DNA from: Rickettsiales endosymbiont of Stachyamoeba lipophora
Lineage (GTDB): Bacteria > Pseudomonadota > Alphaproteobacteria > Rickettsiales > 33-17
DNA: 64,000 bases
Assembly (NCBI RefSeq): GCF_003932735.1
Contig: NZ_CP033611.1
Location: forward strand, 1,674,387 to 1,738,386
Direction: 5' to 3'
This document shows, piece by piece, positions 1-8,457 of this stretch. Position 1 is the stretch's first letter. Each line of letters begins with the position of its first letter. The notes beneath the pieces are model-generated. The model made no database searches, had not been told where the DNA came from, and was given only the letters and a program-made list of their open reading frames with translations. The translations under genes were made by a program, and so were the position numbers.

Positions 1-111
1 TAAAACTTTAGTAATTGCCATATAATATTGGCAAGCAACTGAATAGATACTGTCTTTAGTAATAGTGTGATTCTTAAATTGTTCATCTAGGTTGCTAAAT
101 ATAGTACTCAT
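1..111 (-). CDS. N-terminal fragment of an unrecognised protein, cut by the window edge
   Basis: An open frame starts at ATG 109-111 on the minus strand and stays open for 37 codons to base 1. A good ribosome binding site (GAGGA, as GAGGACTAAAG) lies directly before the ATG, which supports a real gene. The visible protein begins MSTIFSNLDEQF and is polar and probably helical. No domain can be recognised from so short a piece. Confidence 0.5.
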   Translation of the reverse strand, partial: MSTIFSNLDEQFKNHTITKDSIYSVACQYYMAITKVL

Positions 112-190
112 CTTTAGTCCTCTTACTAGAATTAAATATAAATTTATTAGAATAATAAAAGATATTAGATCTTAACCCCCTTCCAAGTAA

Positions 191-566
191 ACCTTAAATA
201 AAGCTACCAAAGCTGCATTTCATTATTATTGGCATATTGATAATAGTTATTATATAGATGCCACCCTTGAAATTCAGCCTTTTAGATGGATCTCAGATAC
301 CCCAAAAACTAAATGATCTTTCCATTCCATATAAAACTCAAACTTTATATAATGGTCAAACATTTATTATAGTAGAAAAGGTAAATGATCAAGAAATAAG
401 CCGCAAACTACAATTATATAACATCTAAGAACCATCAAGCAAAAATAAATCTTGGGTAAGTACTACACAAAAAGCATTAGAAGCTACCCCTAAGAAGAGT
501 TATGAAGCTTATACAAGACATTATAAGTATAAACACAGTAAAAACATTACTTTTATATTTATATGA
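191..566 (+). pseudogene. Degenerate coding remnant, unassigned
   Basis: Reading from base 191 gives about 42 codons with protein-like composition up to a TGA near 318. The neighbouring frame then continues for over 80 codons to 566, broken once by an in-frame TAA near 427. No start codon or ribosome binding site fits. The pattern (one shift, one stop, otherwise continuous sense) is what a decayed gene looks like, but I do not recognise the family, and chance openness in AT-rich DNA remains possible. Confidence 0.25.
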
Positions 567-598
567 ACCACCCTAACTTTAATAAGTTATGGTAGTTC
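565..598. terminator. 15-bp hairpin, possible bidirectional terminator
   Basis: GAACCACCCTAACTT pairs with AAGTTATGGTAGTTC across a TAAT loop, with 14 of 15 positions able to pair (two as G-U). It sits between a plus-strand remnant ending at 566 and a minus-strand remnant ending at 626, as a shared terminator would. There is no clear U-run on either side, so the assignment is weak. Confidence 0.3.
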
Positions 599-625
599 AC
601 TTACCATCTTCTTTGAACTTAATTG

Positions 626-865
626 CTACTTTGAAAAGCAGGCACCTGTATGCATATTGTAGTGATTAATACGCTCAGTAAACTTAATATTATTAAATCC
701 TGCTTGTTCGCCAATACATCGTTAGCTTTTATAGTATTTTATAATTTCATTAGTTTTAGCTAGAACTTGATCCATATTTTTTATAGAGCTAATTCTTGCA
801 TTAGCTGGCAATGGAGCAACACTTCCAAACAGCATGATGATAAGCGTTAAAATTACTCTTTTCAT
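626..865 (-). pseudogene. Small exported protein with an in-frame stop
   Basis: From ATG 863-865 the frame reads MKRVILTLIIMLFGS followed by a PANA cleavage-like site, a textbook Sec signal peptide of about 23 residues. A TAA at 722-724 stops it after 47 codons. The same frame resumes at once (RCIGEQAGFNNIKF and onward, with two later cysteines) and runs to a TAG at 626-628, giving a 79-codon frame with one internal stop. This fits a small periplasmic or secreted protein inactivated by a nonsense mutation. Readthrough or a sequencing error could also explain it. The family is unknown. Confidence 0.5.
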
Positions 866-919
866 TTACAATCTCTTAATTAGGCTTTTTATATATTACA
901 TGAAAGGTATTTATAGGAT

Positions 920-1260
920 TATTATTCATAGTAACAAATTCCTGCTCATGACACCAAAAATTGCTAAGAATGTAAATATATAATAAGTGGGTAAGATCCT
1001 AATAGCACGTTTTTTTATAAACTGGCTACAACTATCATTTTGGTAACATATAACCACGCCGGAGATGAAAAAGAATATATCCACACCCTTTAATAAATAC
1101 AGCTTAACTAGGATAAATTCATAGTTATTTTATTATATTTATGAGCATCAGATAAAAAATGAGCAAATATTACCATTCACGCTGCAATCGCACGCATAAG
1201 TTAAATATTATAGATTTCACCTTGGGAATTATTAGTATTTTTCTGTTTGCTATTACTAAT
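920..1260 (-). pseudogene. Acyltransferase-3 family relic
   Basis: Minus-strand frames carry diagnostic pieces of an acyltransferase-3 (OafA/NodX-like) membrane enzyme in the right order. First comes LMRAIAA, a stop, then MVIFAHF, matching the N-terminal helix with its catalytic His. Then GVDIFFFISGVVICY, the second conserved block, and FIKKRAIRILPTYYIFT, the third. Stops (TAA before LMRA, TGA after RAIAA, TAG in the spacer) and a frameshift near 1090 break it, and nothing follows past about 920. Such enzymes acetylate surface glycans. Only the N-terminal quarter survives, so it is non-functional. Confidence 0.7.
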
Positions 1261-1381
1261 TATAGATATTATTTATTAATTAAACATTAAGAACTATCGA
1301 GAGACATAATTAGCAACTATAAGTTTAGAGTTCAATAAGAAAATATATATTCTCAATTATTAGCAATAACAAATCAAAGGT

Positions 1382-1924
1382 ATGAAAAGTATGACCAAAT
1401 GTATTATACTTAACGGAGCTTCTAGTAGCGGCAAATCAACAATTATCAAAGCCCTACAAACACTTATGCCTGATTTAGCTCATGTAAGATTATCAGATAT
1501 TGCCTTCCTTTATTTTGGTATGTTTCATGATAATTATTTTCATGATCCCGAATGGGGAGAAGTTAGATATAAACGCCAAGTAGCAATAAGAGAAATGGTT
1601 ATTGCTCAAAGCTTAATTATGCTTAAGCAGGGATTTGATATCTGTATAGATACTACCTTTGATGGCCCCAAAGCAGATGAGATGATGCAATATTATCTAG
1701 GCAGCTTAAAAGATTTTAATCCTATTATGATTGGCATAATTTGTGATTTAGAAGTTTTAGAACAGCGTGAAATAGCTCGAGGTGATCGTAAAGCAGGCTG
1801 GGGACGCGCCCAAATTGAAGACGGCATTCATCAAAACAGACCTTATGCGTTTACAGTAGATAACACCACTAATTCACCTGAGGAAACCACAAAGATAATT
1901 TTTAACAACCTCAAGAATTTTTAA
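1382..1924 (+). CDS. CPT-like P-loop kinase (chloramphenicol phosphotransferase-like family)
   Basis: The 180-residue protein begins with a Walker A loop, GASSSGKST, at about residues 12-20, preceded by a beta strand (KCIILN). This is the layout of the chloramphenicol phosphotransferase-like family and related small nucleoside kinases. The length fits the family. An acidic strand (FDICIDTTFDGP, about residues 80-91) and a later Arg-rich stretch (EIARGDRKAGWGRA, about 131-144) fit a kinase core and lid. The substrate cannot be told: family members act on antibiotics, nucleosides or unknown metabolites. ATG at 1391 (MTKC) is an alternative start with an AAAAG just upstream. It converges with the Nudix gene 26 bases away. 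Confidence 0.75.
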   Translation: MKSMTKCIILNGASSSGKSTIIKALQTLMPDLAHVRLSDIAFLYFGMFHDNYFHDPEWGEVRYKRQVAIREMVIAQSLIMLKQGFDICIDTTFDGPKADEMMQYYLGSLKDFNPIMIGIICDLEVLEQREIARGDRKAGWGRAQIEDGIHQNRPYAFTVDNTTNSPEETTKIIFNNLKNF

Positions 1925-1950
1925 GAGCTAGCTTGCAGGTACTCAACAGG

Positions 1951-2409
1951 CTATAACATTTGGCTGGAATATGCTGATTGATCACTCTTTCTTAACCACA
2001 AAGGTAAAATCGTTAAAAATTTTTGTGGAAGTATATTATATTTTTCCAACTCGCTAAGAGGACACCAGATAAATTTTACAGGATCTTCTAAGGATTGCGG
2101 AGCATGTTTTATGCTTAAACCATCGCACTTTATCTTAAATACCATGTTTATCTCATGATACAATCTTCCTTTATTATTCCAAGAACACTCAAGAACTCCT
2201 AAGAACTCTTCATAGACCGTATTAATACCCAATTCTTCTTTTATCTCTCTTCTTAAAGCTAACCAGGCTGGCTCACCAAGTTCAACATGACCCCCAGGTA
2301 AGAAAAATTGGTCGGTATTAAAATTGGTATTTTTTTCTGTTGGAGTGAGTAAAAGTATATGATTTTCTTCCACAATGACTCCTCTAACTTTAACTACTAT
2401 ATTGTTCAT
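1951..2409 (-). CDS. Nudix hydrolase
   Basis: This 152-residue protein carries a complete Nudix box (GX5EX7REUXEEXGU) at about residues 40-62: GGHVELGE, then REIKEELG, with all metal-binding glutamates present. Family enzymes hydrolyse a nucleoside diphosphate linked to another moiety, such as oxidised dNTPs, nucleotide sugars or capped RNA. The substrate is not predictable from the sequence. Length is normal for a single-domain member. It is transcribed toward the CPT-like kinase and has no partner on its own strand, so it is probably monocistronic. The region upstream (after 2409) is AT-rich and gene-free. Confidence 0.9.
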   Translation of the reverse strand: MNNIVVKVRGVIVEENHILLLTPTEKNTNFNTDQFFLPGGHVELGEPAWLALRREIKEELGINTVYEEFLGVLECSWNNKGRLYHEINMVFKIKCDGLSIKHAPQSLEDPVKFIWCPLSELEKYNILPQKFLTILPLWLRKSDQSAYSSQML

Positions 2410-2767
2410 TTATAAGACCCAAACTATTATATCTAACTGATAAAACATCTTTTTAAATAGTCTTAAAAAAGCTTAATAATAAATTTTCTATACCCATATT
2501 TTATAAAAATATCCTCAATCCAGCAATTATTAATGCAAAATTAACAAAAACTTTATTGCATATCAAGTTTAATGTGCCAATTAAAATATTAACCTTACAC
2601 ATAAACCAGATACTTTATGGATGACCCAACAATAATTTATATATGCTATAACTCATAATTTCTTACAATTATTAAACTTATACGTACAGACTAGACAAAC
2701 GAATAGTTGAGGCATATATTACAAATAACTTTACGTACATTGTTACATATCACATAATATAGTTAAA
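2410..2767. other. Gene-free AT-rich interval
   Basis: No open frame, tRNA or clear hairpin is seen. It separates two divergently transcribed genes (Nudix on minus, thioesterase on plus) and so should hold both promoters, but no convincing -35/-10 pair stands out from the AT-rich background. Confidence 0.5.
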
Positions 2768-3220
2768 ATGCTTATGAAACCGATTGATCTTCAAAATTAC
2801 CTTCATAAAAATATTCCTATTTCAGTTGCTTTAGGAGTAGAGGTCAAAGATGCTACTTGCAGCAGGGTAGTATTAAGCGCTCCAATTGAGTTAAATATTA
2901 ATCATAAAGGAACAGTGTTTGGGGGTAGCTTGCACTCTTTAGCTACTTTATCTTGTTGGGGTTTAGTTTTTATGAATCTAGCAGATTATCCGCTACCAAC
3001 GGAGATTGTTATTGCTAATAGTGAAATTAAATACCTCACTCCCGTAAAAAACAATTTTACCGTAGAGTGTTCTACAATCGATAAACATGATTGGATACAA
3101 TTTAAAGAAGTACTCGATGAAAAAGGTAAAAGCCGTATTAAGCTAAATGCTAATATTTATCAAGGCGGAGATTTAGCAATTGATTATCAGGGAGTTTTTG
3201 TGGCAATTAGTAAAAAATAA
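2768..3220 (+). CDS. YiiD C-terminal-type hotdog thioesterase
   Basis: The 150-residue protein matches the stand-alone form of the thioesterase domain found at the C-terminus of YiiD. Hallmarks are the IPISVALGVEV opening, NHKGTVFGGSLHSLATLSCW around the central hotdog helix (about residues 45-64), and the later strand IVIANSEIKYLTPV. Hotdog thioesterases hydrolyse acyl-CoA or acyl-ACP esters; the substrate of this family is poorly defined. It stands alone, with long gene-free stretches on both sides. ATG at 2768 is followed by a second ATG at 2774, and neither has a strong ribosome binding site. Confidence 0.85.
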   Translation: MLMKPIDLQNYLHKNIPISVALGVEVKDATCSRVVLSAPIELNINHKGTVFGGSLHSLATLSCWGLVFMNLADYPLPTEIVIANSEIKYLTPVKNNFTVECSTIDKHDWIQFKEVLDEKGKSRIKLNANIYQGGDLAIDYQGVFVAISKK

Positions 3221-3718
3221 TACTGTTATATAATCTCCTTAATTCTAGGTAAGCCTTACGGGTATTTTGAAACAATTTCTAATTATTATTAAAAACAAAA
3301 TATAAACTATAAATATACATTCATATCAAATACCATATCAATCAGTAGCTTGATAGTAAGAACTCAGCTTTTTACATCTATTCAAAATAGACCTTCCCAT
3401 GCTTATAAATTTTACCTTACTATAGCTACTTACTACACAGTAGTTTATATAAAAAGTTATTATGCATCCAGGTAAAAGCTAAGCTTTTGCTAGATATAAA
3501 GTATCTAAATTTTATTTATTTTTATTAGCAGAAATTGTGTAATAGCGAAATCTAACATCTTAGCTTTCTCTTATGTTCAATCTTATTTTCAACTACCTAT
3601 AGCAACTTAGCTTGCACAATAATATATTCATATTAATAATTATTAATTGAACATTTCAACTATAACTTGAAAAAGTTATAAAATTTGCTATGCATATTCT
3701 GTCGTTTAGTTAGGAGGC
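3221..3718. other. Gene-free interval before the glycan operon
   Basis: About 500 bases without a credible coding frame. It contains short palindromes such as AAAAGCTAAGCTTTT near 3474 but no hairpin with a U-run, and no recognisable decayed gene. Confidence 0.5.
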
Positions 3719-3724
3719 ATGATG
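3712..3724 (+). promoter_or_regulatory. AGGAGG ribosome binding site that decides the start
   Basis: TAGGAGGC lies right before two consecutive ATG codons (3719 and 3722). Only one base separates the AGGAGG from the first ATG and four from the second, so initiation at 3722 is the more likely, removing one Met from the protein. Confidence 0.6.
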
Positions 3725-5080
3725 GTCGCTTTATCAAAAAAGATCTTAATTTTAACTTTTTTACCAGCAATAATTTTTATTATTTACACCCTAAGCTTTT
3801 ATCACACCATGCTGCTATGGGATCATTTTGATATACTATTTTATGTCGAAAAATATTATCAAGGTACTTTGACTTTACTGGACACCTTTCAACCTCATGG
3901 CAGTCATTTTCATACTGTGGGTTATTGGTTTATGCTAGCCAATTTAATTTTAAGCAAGGGCAATCTTTTATACGATGCTATAGGAAATATTATTTTTACT
4001 CTGATAGCTTTTGGTTTTTTATATATCCAAATTAAAGAAACCGCTTCTCAGCTAAATAATTATAAATTTTTACATTTTTTTTTACCTATCGCAGCATTCA
4101 CTCTCTTTTCCTTAGACCAAGCGAGCAACCTTGTATGGGGCTGGCAAATTGCGGTATTTATTAATATATTAGGCACCATATTAGTAATAATAAATTTAAG
4201 CCGTACTAAGCTAACTTTATCAAACATGATACTTGCTATAATCGGGGTATTTATTGCTTTTTATACTTTTACTACCGGCCTTGCATTATGGCCAATCGGA
4301 CTGACTTTAATTTGCTTACATCAGAATTTACCAATTACTAAGAAATATAATTATATCATTATCTGGCTAGTTTGCGGTATAGCTATCATCTCGCATTTTT
4401 ACTTGGCTATTATTAGCCAATCTTTTTCAGTAAGCACTTTAAATTTATTTCAAATCATTAAATATTTAGGTCATTTTACTTTATTATATATTGGTTCTCC
4501 TATTGTGAGGTTTGCCAATGATTTGGCACCTTTATTTACCATTTTAGGTTTAAGTATATTTGGTTGGTTTATATGTTCCTTTAGAAAGCAACCTAAAATT
4601 ATTACCATTGCCCTGCCCTACATTGCCTTTATACTATACGGTCTAGGTACAGCTATACTCACAGCTTTTGGTAGAATGGAGTATGGCCCTAATCAAGCTT
4701 TAATTAGTAGATATATCAGCTTTGCAAACTTTTTTTGGTTAGGTATCTTTGGTTTAATCATCATAAGCATCCTCGTAAAAAAACAAAATCAATCGCAACA
4801 TACTCATAAAATATTGATAGGATTACTAACTATAATACTTTCATTAAAGCTGATTAACTCTATTCAAGTCAGTAAAAAAAATGCATTTATATCTTACAAA
4901 TATAGAACCTTAGAAAAACTCATTGTTGAACAATATCCAACTATGAGCGAACAAAATTTATCCACGCTATATTGGCATATGGAAAAACTCCAAAATGGGC
5001 TTAAGTTTCTAGCGGAAAAACGTCTGAATTTGTTTAGACACCTTCCTGAACCTGAAGATCAAACTTTGATACAACAATAA
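3719..5080 (+). CDS. Polytopic membrane protein, likely GT-C-type glycosyltransferase of a gtr operon
   Basis: The 453-residue protein has about ten hydrophobic helices spread from residue 8 to about 380, then a charged cytoplasmic-like tail. A loop after the first helix holds WDHFDILFYVEKYYQG and QPHGSHFHTVGYW. Acidic and aromatic residues there resemble the catalytic periplasmic loop of GT-C enzymes, which use a polyprenyl-phosphate sugar donor. The next two genes are gtrB-like (13 bases downstream) and gtrA-like. In phage and bacterial gtr modules a third, poorly conserved membrane protein transfers the sugar, and this gene fits that role by position and shape. The specific reaction is inference. 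The start may be the second ATG at 3722. Confidence 0.65.
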   Translation: MMVALSKKILILTFLPAIIFIIYTLSFYHTMLLWDHFDILFYVEKYYQGTLTLLDTFQPHGSHFHTVGYWFMLANLILSKGNLLYDAIGNIIFTLIAFGFLYIQIKETASQLNNYKFLHFFLPIAAFTLFSLDQASNLVWGWQIAVFINILGTILVIINLSRTKLTLSNMILAIIGVFIAFYTFTTGLALWPIGLTLICLHQNLPITKKYNYIIIWLVCGIAIISHFYLAIISQSFSVSTLNLFQIIKYLGHFTLLYIGSPIVRFANDLAPLFTILGLSIFGWFICSFRKQPKIITIALPYIAFILYGLGTAILTAFGRMEYGPNQALISRYISFANFFWLGIFGLIIISILVKKQNQSQHTHKILIGLLTIILSLKLINSIQVSKKNAFISYKYRTLEKLIVEQYPTMSEQNLSTLYWHMEKLQNGLKFLAEKRLNLFRHLPEPEDQTLIQQ

Positions 5081-5093
5081 CAAAAAATATTTT

Positions 5094-6056
5094 ATGGATG
5101 ATAAGATGAGCGTCAGGCCCCTACCACAGCTGCTTTCGATAATTGTTCCTATGTATAATGAAGAAAAAAATGTAAATCTTTTTATAGATTCTCTTATTAG
5201 CATTTTAAATACACAAAATTATCTTTTTGAAATTATCTGTATTAATGATGGTAGCACAGATGGGACTTTGCTTACTTTACTAACAAAGCAGCAATCTATT
5301 CCTCAGCTAATAATATTAGATTTTGCCCGCAACTTTGGTAAAGAAGCTGCTTTAACCGCAGGAATGGATCATGCTCAAGGTGAAGTGGTGGTGCCTATTG
5401 ATGCAGATCTTCAGCACCCACCTCAGCTAATTCCCGTTATGATTGCTAAATGGCAAGAAGGATATGATATGGTTTTGGCTAAACGCAGCAGTAGAAATGA
5501 TGAATCTTACCTTAAAAGATTTAGCGCATATATTTTCTATAAATTGATTAACTCACTTTCAGATACCAAAATTTTTGAAGATGTTGGAGATTTTCGCTTA
5601 TTAGATCAAAAAGTTATAAATGTTATCCGTAATTTACCAGAACGTCATCGGTTTATGAAAGGGATTTTCTCATGGCCTGGCTTTAATAGTATTACTATAA
5701 CTTTTGATGTGCAGGCAAGAAATGCTGGTAATAGTAAATGGAGTTTCTTTAAATTATTATCTTTGGCAATGAATGGCTTAGCTTCTCATACCACCTTTCC
5801 TTTACGTGTAGCTGGTTATATTGGCTTAGCAATCTCTCTCTGTTCATTAACTTATGCTGCATGGCTAGTTATTAAGACCATCGCTTATGGTGGAGATGTA
5901 CCTGGATACGCTTCTTTAATGGTTGGCATTACCTTACTGGGAGGCATCCAACTAACTTTTATGGGAATTTTAGGAGGATATTTAGGCAGAGTATATAACG
6001 AGGTTAAACAGCGTCCTATTTATGTGTTACGTGAGGTGATTTATGCCGTTAAGTAG
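5094..6056 (+). CDS. GtrB-like family 2 glycosyltransferase (polyprenyl-phosphate glycosyltransferase)
   Basis: A GT-A fold glycosyltransferase of 320 residues. Seen are SIIVPMYNEEKNV near the N-terminus, CINDGSTDGT (donor binding), LDFARNFGKEAAL, the DADLQHPP metal/donor motif at about residues 99-106, and EDVGDFRLLD with the acceptor-side acidic cluster. Two C-terminal helices (about 236-258 and 270-294) anchor it in the membrane. This is the GtrB/DPM1-like layout: it moves a sugar from UDP-sugar to undecaprenyl phosphate on the inner face. It overlaps gtrA by 14 bases, showing translational coupling, and follows the GT-C-like gene by 13 bases. Confidence 0.92.
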   Translation: MDDKMSVRPLPQLLSIIVPMYNEEKNVNLFIDSLISILNTQNYLFEIICINDGSTDGTLLTLLTKQQSIPQLIILDFARNFGKEAALTAGMDHAQGEVVVPIDADLQHPPQLIPVMIAKWQEGYDMVLAKRSSRNDESYLKRFSAYIFYKLINSLSDTKIFEDVGDFRLLDQKVINVIRNLPERHRFMKGIFSWPGFNSITITFDVQARNAGNSKWSFFKLLSLAMNGLASHTTFPLRVAGYIGLAISLCSLTYAAWLVIKTIAYGGDVPGYASLMVGITLLGGIQLTFMGILGGYLGRVYNEVKQRPIYVLREVIYAVK

Positions 6057-6444
6057 TAACAAATTACTACCCCCTACTCATAAATTGCTTCGTTTCATAG
6101 TTGTAGGAATTATAGTCACCCTTATTCATGCAAGCATATTAGCTTTGTTAGTTGAAGCAGCACACCTAGCGGTCTTACCAGCCAATTTTATAGCTTTTTG
6201 TATAGCTTTTATTATTTCTTTTTTAGGTCACCATCATTGGTCGTTTAAATCAACTGCTAAATATCGCAATAGCTTGCCTAGATTTTTGGCCTGTGCCCTT
6301 TTAGGCATATTATTTAACCAAGTAATCATGTGTATTAGCATAGAAATACTTAGGCTAAATTATCGCATTGGCTTTATCATTATTATCTGTGTAATCCCCA
6401 TTATTACATTTATAGTTAATAACTTTTGGGCTTTTAAACATTAA
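6043..6444 (+). CDS. GtrA-family membrane protein (putative lipid-linked sugar flippase)
   Basis: This 133-residue protein has four hydrophobic helices and the GtrA-family signature: FIVVGIIVTLIHASI in helix one, NFIAFCIAFIISFLGHHHW before an aromatic Phe, and FIVNNFWAFKH at the end. GtrA proteins are thought to flip undecaprenyl-phosphate-sugar to the periplasm. It starts inside the end of gtrB and closes the three-gene operon. The gene order (transferase, B, A) is the reverse of the usual phage gtrA-gtrB-gtrX order. Confidence 0.9.
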   Translation: MPLSSNKLLPPTHKLLRFIVVGIIVTLIHASILALLVEAAHLAVLPANFIAFCIAFIISFLGHHHWSFKSTAKYRNSLPRFLACALLGILFNQVIMCISIEILRLNYRIGFIIIICVIPIITFIVNNFWAFKH

Positions 6445-6573
6445 TAATACCCTGATTATTATGCTCTTTGAACTTTCATCAAAACCCATCAACAGCTAGT
6501 AATTAGCTATAATTCTTAGCTTCTTTTGTAGGCATATTATTTTTACAATCATCCTTGTTTAGTTACAATTTAA

Positions 6574-6600
6574 TTGACAAAGCGTTAACTTTATTATAAA
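6574..6600 (+). promoter_or_regulatory. Sigma-70-like promoter before the Asn-rich membrane protein
   Basis: TTGACA (6574-6579) and TATAAA (6595-6600) are separated by 15 bases, shorter than the ideal 17. A second TTGACAAAG with a 15-base spacer to TATAAT lies before the large gene at 9920. The distance to the ATG at 6658 is normal, with AAAGGAAC as ribosome binding site. Confidence 0.45.
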
Positions 6601-6657
6601 TTTAAAATAGTTGTTAACATACTTTGCTGAAATTTTATTATAGAAAGGAACATTAAA

Positions 6658-7227
6658 ATGTACTTAAATTTTTGTAAATATCATGTTCAAGATAGAGATT
6701 ATACTAGAGCAGAGGTTGCAAGCCTTATAAATAACGATACGTTTAAGCATCATATTTTATCAAATGGGCAGCATTTTTATTCCTTAGGTAGCACTGCTGA
6801 AACTTTAGCTGTACCTTTGGGTATAGCAGCAGCGGCTGTTGTAATTGTTAGTGCTATAGCGGTTACAGCTTTAGCAGCTAGTAACATTGAGGAAGATAAT
6901 GAGAGCTGCAGTAGCAGCAACAACCATACTACTACAAATAACTATTATATTGGTGGCGCCTACTACAATAATAATAACCGTTATAATTCAGGATTCAAAG
7001 TAACTGATATTAAAGATGACCATTATTCCGGTAGAGAAGTTACCAAATTTTTGAATGAATATTATGATTATAATTTATTTCAATTTAACAAATCAGCCCA
7101 TTATGGTAATATTATAGATAATCTTATAAATCATAAATATGCTGAAGCAGATATACCAACTAACTACAATAGTAACTTTTTTAGTTGGGATGCTGCTGTC
7201 TTAGATACAGATTATTTAATGAGCTAA
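6658..7227 (+). CDS. Unrecognised single-span membrane protein with Asn-rich segment
   Basis: I do not recognise a family. The 189 residues divide into a charged N-terminal part (1-48), one strongly hydrophobic Ala/Val-rich helix (about 51-74), an acidic and Ser-rich hinge (NIEEDNESCSSSNN), an Asn/Tyr-rich stretch with N and Y runs (about 88-110), and a polar C-terminal part rich in Tyr, Asn and Asp. There is no signal peptide, so it should be anchored by the single helix. Low-complexity Asn/Tyr stretches are common in host-facing or aggregation-prone proteins, but no function can be assigned. It has its own promoter and ribosome binding site and is likely monocistronic. Confidence 0.6.
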   Translation: MYLNFCKYHVQDRDYTRAEVASLINNDTFKHHILSNGQHFYSLGSTAETLAVPLGIAAAAVVIVSAIAVTALAASNIEEDNESCSSSNNHTTTNNYYIGGAYYNNNNRYNSGFKVTDIKDDHYSGREVTKFLNEYYDYNLFQFNKSAHYGNIIDNLINHKYAEADIPTNYNSNFFSWDAAVLDTDYLMS

Positions 7228-7236
7228 TATTTGAAT

Positions 7237-7306
7237 TTGAGAAAGTTTAATAATTAAACTAGGATGGTCTCACGCGAGTAGAGTAATATTTATTAAACTT
7301 TCTCAA
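7237..7306. repeat. 17-bp perfect inverted repeat with a 36-base loop
   Basis: TTGAGAAAGTTTAATAA (7237-7253) is repeated exactly in inverted form at 7290-7306. The loop contains GGTCTCACGCGAGTAGAG, which can form a small inner CTC/GAG stem. It lies just after the Asn-rich gene. The first arm is not followed by a typical short-loop terminator, and the arms resemble the termini of a miniature element or the stem of a small RNA. No target-site duplication could be established. Confidence 0.5.
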
Positions 7307-7455
7307 CCAAATTATTAGCGCAATATAACAATATTAATTTATTTTTATATCACATCTTCATTGCATCTATATTTAATAGCTCATATAAACTATTACTTGA
7401 ATAAGTACTTTATTATTCTTAGAGTAATAACTCATCGATCAATAAATTATAATTT

Positions 7456-8370
7456 ATGAAAAATAAGCTTATATTACTAATGGTCTTAGTTATTGCAACT
7501 TCGTGCATTACTCGTCCACATATCAAATTTAATCAACATCAATTTATTGAGCAAAACAGAAAAATTGAGAATATTAGAGTAGCATTAGTTTTAGGTGGTG
7601 GCGGATCGAGAGGAGTAGCCCATATTGGCGTATTGGAAGTATTAGAAAAGCATAAAATACCTATTGATTTGATTGTAGCTACTAGTGCAGGAAGCATTAT
7701 AGGTGCTTTATATGCTGATTCTTTATCTGTTCCTCAAATTAAGGAAAAGATTTTTCAATTAAATAAATGGGATATACTAGATCTTTCTATTATAAACACC
7801 ATTAATTTGCTCTATACTACTTCTGGGCTTATTGAGGGTAAGCGGCTTGAAAAATTTCTAAGCAAAAACTTAACTATTGCTAATTTTGAGCAAGCCAGTA
7901 TACCTGCCGTGTTCGTAGCTACTGATATTTTACAACAAAAAACATTCATTTTTAATAAAGGGCCATTGATCCCTGCGATTATGGCTTCATCTGCCATTCC
8001 GCCGGTAATACCTCCTGTAGAAGTTTATAATAAGATCTTAATTGATGGCGGCGTAATGGAACCGGTACCAGTGAGAATAGCTAAAAAATATCATCCTAAA
8101 ATTATTATAGCAGTGGATATTTGTGAGCCTCCTCCATCACAATCATTACCTAAGAATACTCTAGATCTAACTTACTGGGCATTATGGGTTTCCTACAATG
8201 AGCTTGCTCATCTTCAAGGCGGCATTGCTGATATAGTAATTAAACCAGAATTAGAAGGATTTGGGATGTTTAATAATGATCATACACATGAATTATATAA
8301 TTTAGGCGTAAAAGCAGCCGAAAAACAAATTCCTGCAATTAAAGCAAAACTAAAAATGATTGGTTCTTAA
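7456..8370 (+). CDS. Patatin-like phospholipase, predicted lipoprotein
   Basis: A 304-residue patatin-domain protein of the NTE/RssA type. The N-terminus is a lipoprotein signal with the cleavage Cys at residue 17 (VIATSC), so it should be anchored in a membrane facing the periplasm or surface. The oxyanion loop is GGGGSRG (47-53), the nucleophile elbow is ATSAGS with Ser77, and the dyad Asp is in DGG at about 197. The elbow normally reads GXSXG; here the first Gly is Ala. Patatin enzymes act as phospholipase A or lysophospholipase, and in Rickettsiales related proteins help damage host membranes. Whether this one is exported further is unknown. A strong hairpin follows the stop. Confidence 0.9.
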   Translation: MKNKLILLMVLVIATSCITRPHIKFNQHQFIEQNRKIENIRVALVLGGGGSRGVAHIGVLEVLEKHKIPIDLIVATSAGSIIGALYADSLSVPQIKEKIFQLNKWDILDLSIINTINLLYTTSGLIEGKRLEKFLSKNLTIANFEQASIPAVFVATDILQQKTFIFNKGPLIPAIMASSAIPPVIPPVEVYNKILIDGGVMEPVPVRIAKKYHPKIIIAVDICEPPPSQSLPKNTLDLTYWALWVSYNELAHLQGGIADIVIKPELEGFGMFNNDHTHELYNLGVKAAEKQIPAIKAKLKMIGS

Positions 8371-8377
8371 CGACGTG

Positions 8378-8408
8378 ATAATAAGCAGTAGTAGCTACTG
8401 CTTATTAT
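8378..8408. terminator. Bidirectional hairpin terminator
   Basis: ATAATAAGCAGTAG and its exact complement form a 14-bp stem with a 3-base loop (TAG), placed between two convergent genes (patatin on plus, flavoprotein on minus). It can serve both strands. The flanking sequence is only weakly T-rich. Confidence 0.6.
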
Positions 8409-8457
8409 TGATAAAAGAGAACAACTATATCGTTTAAATGATTAAAATATTTTAGCT

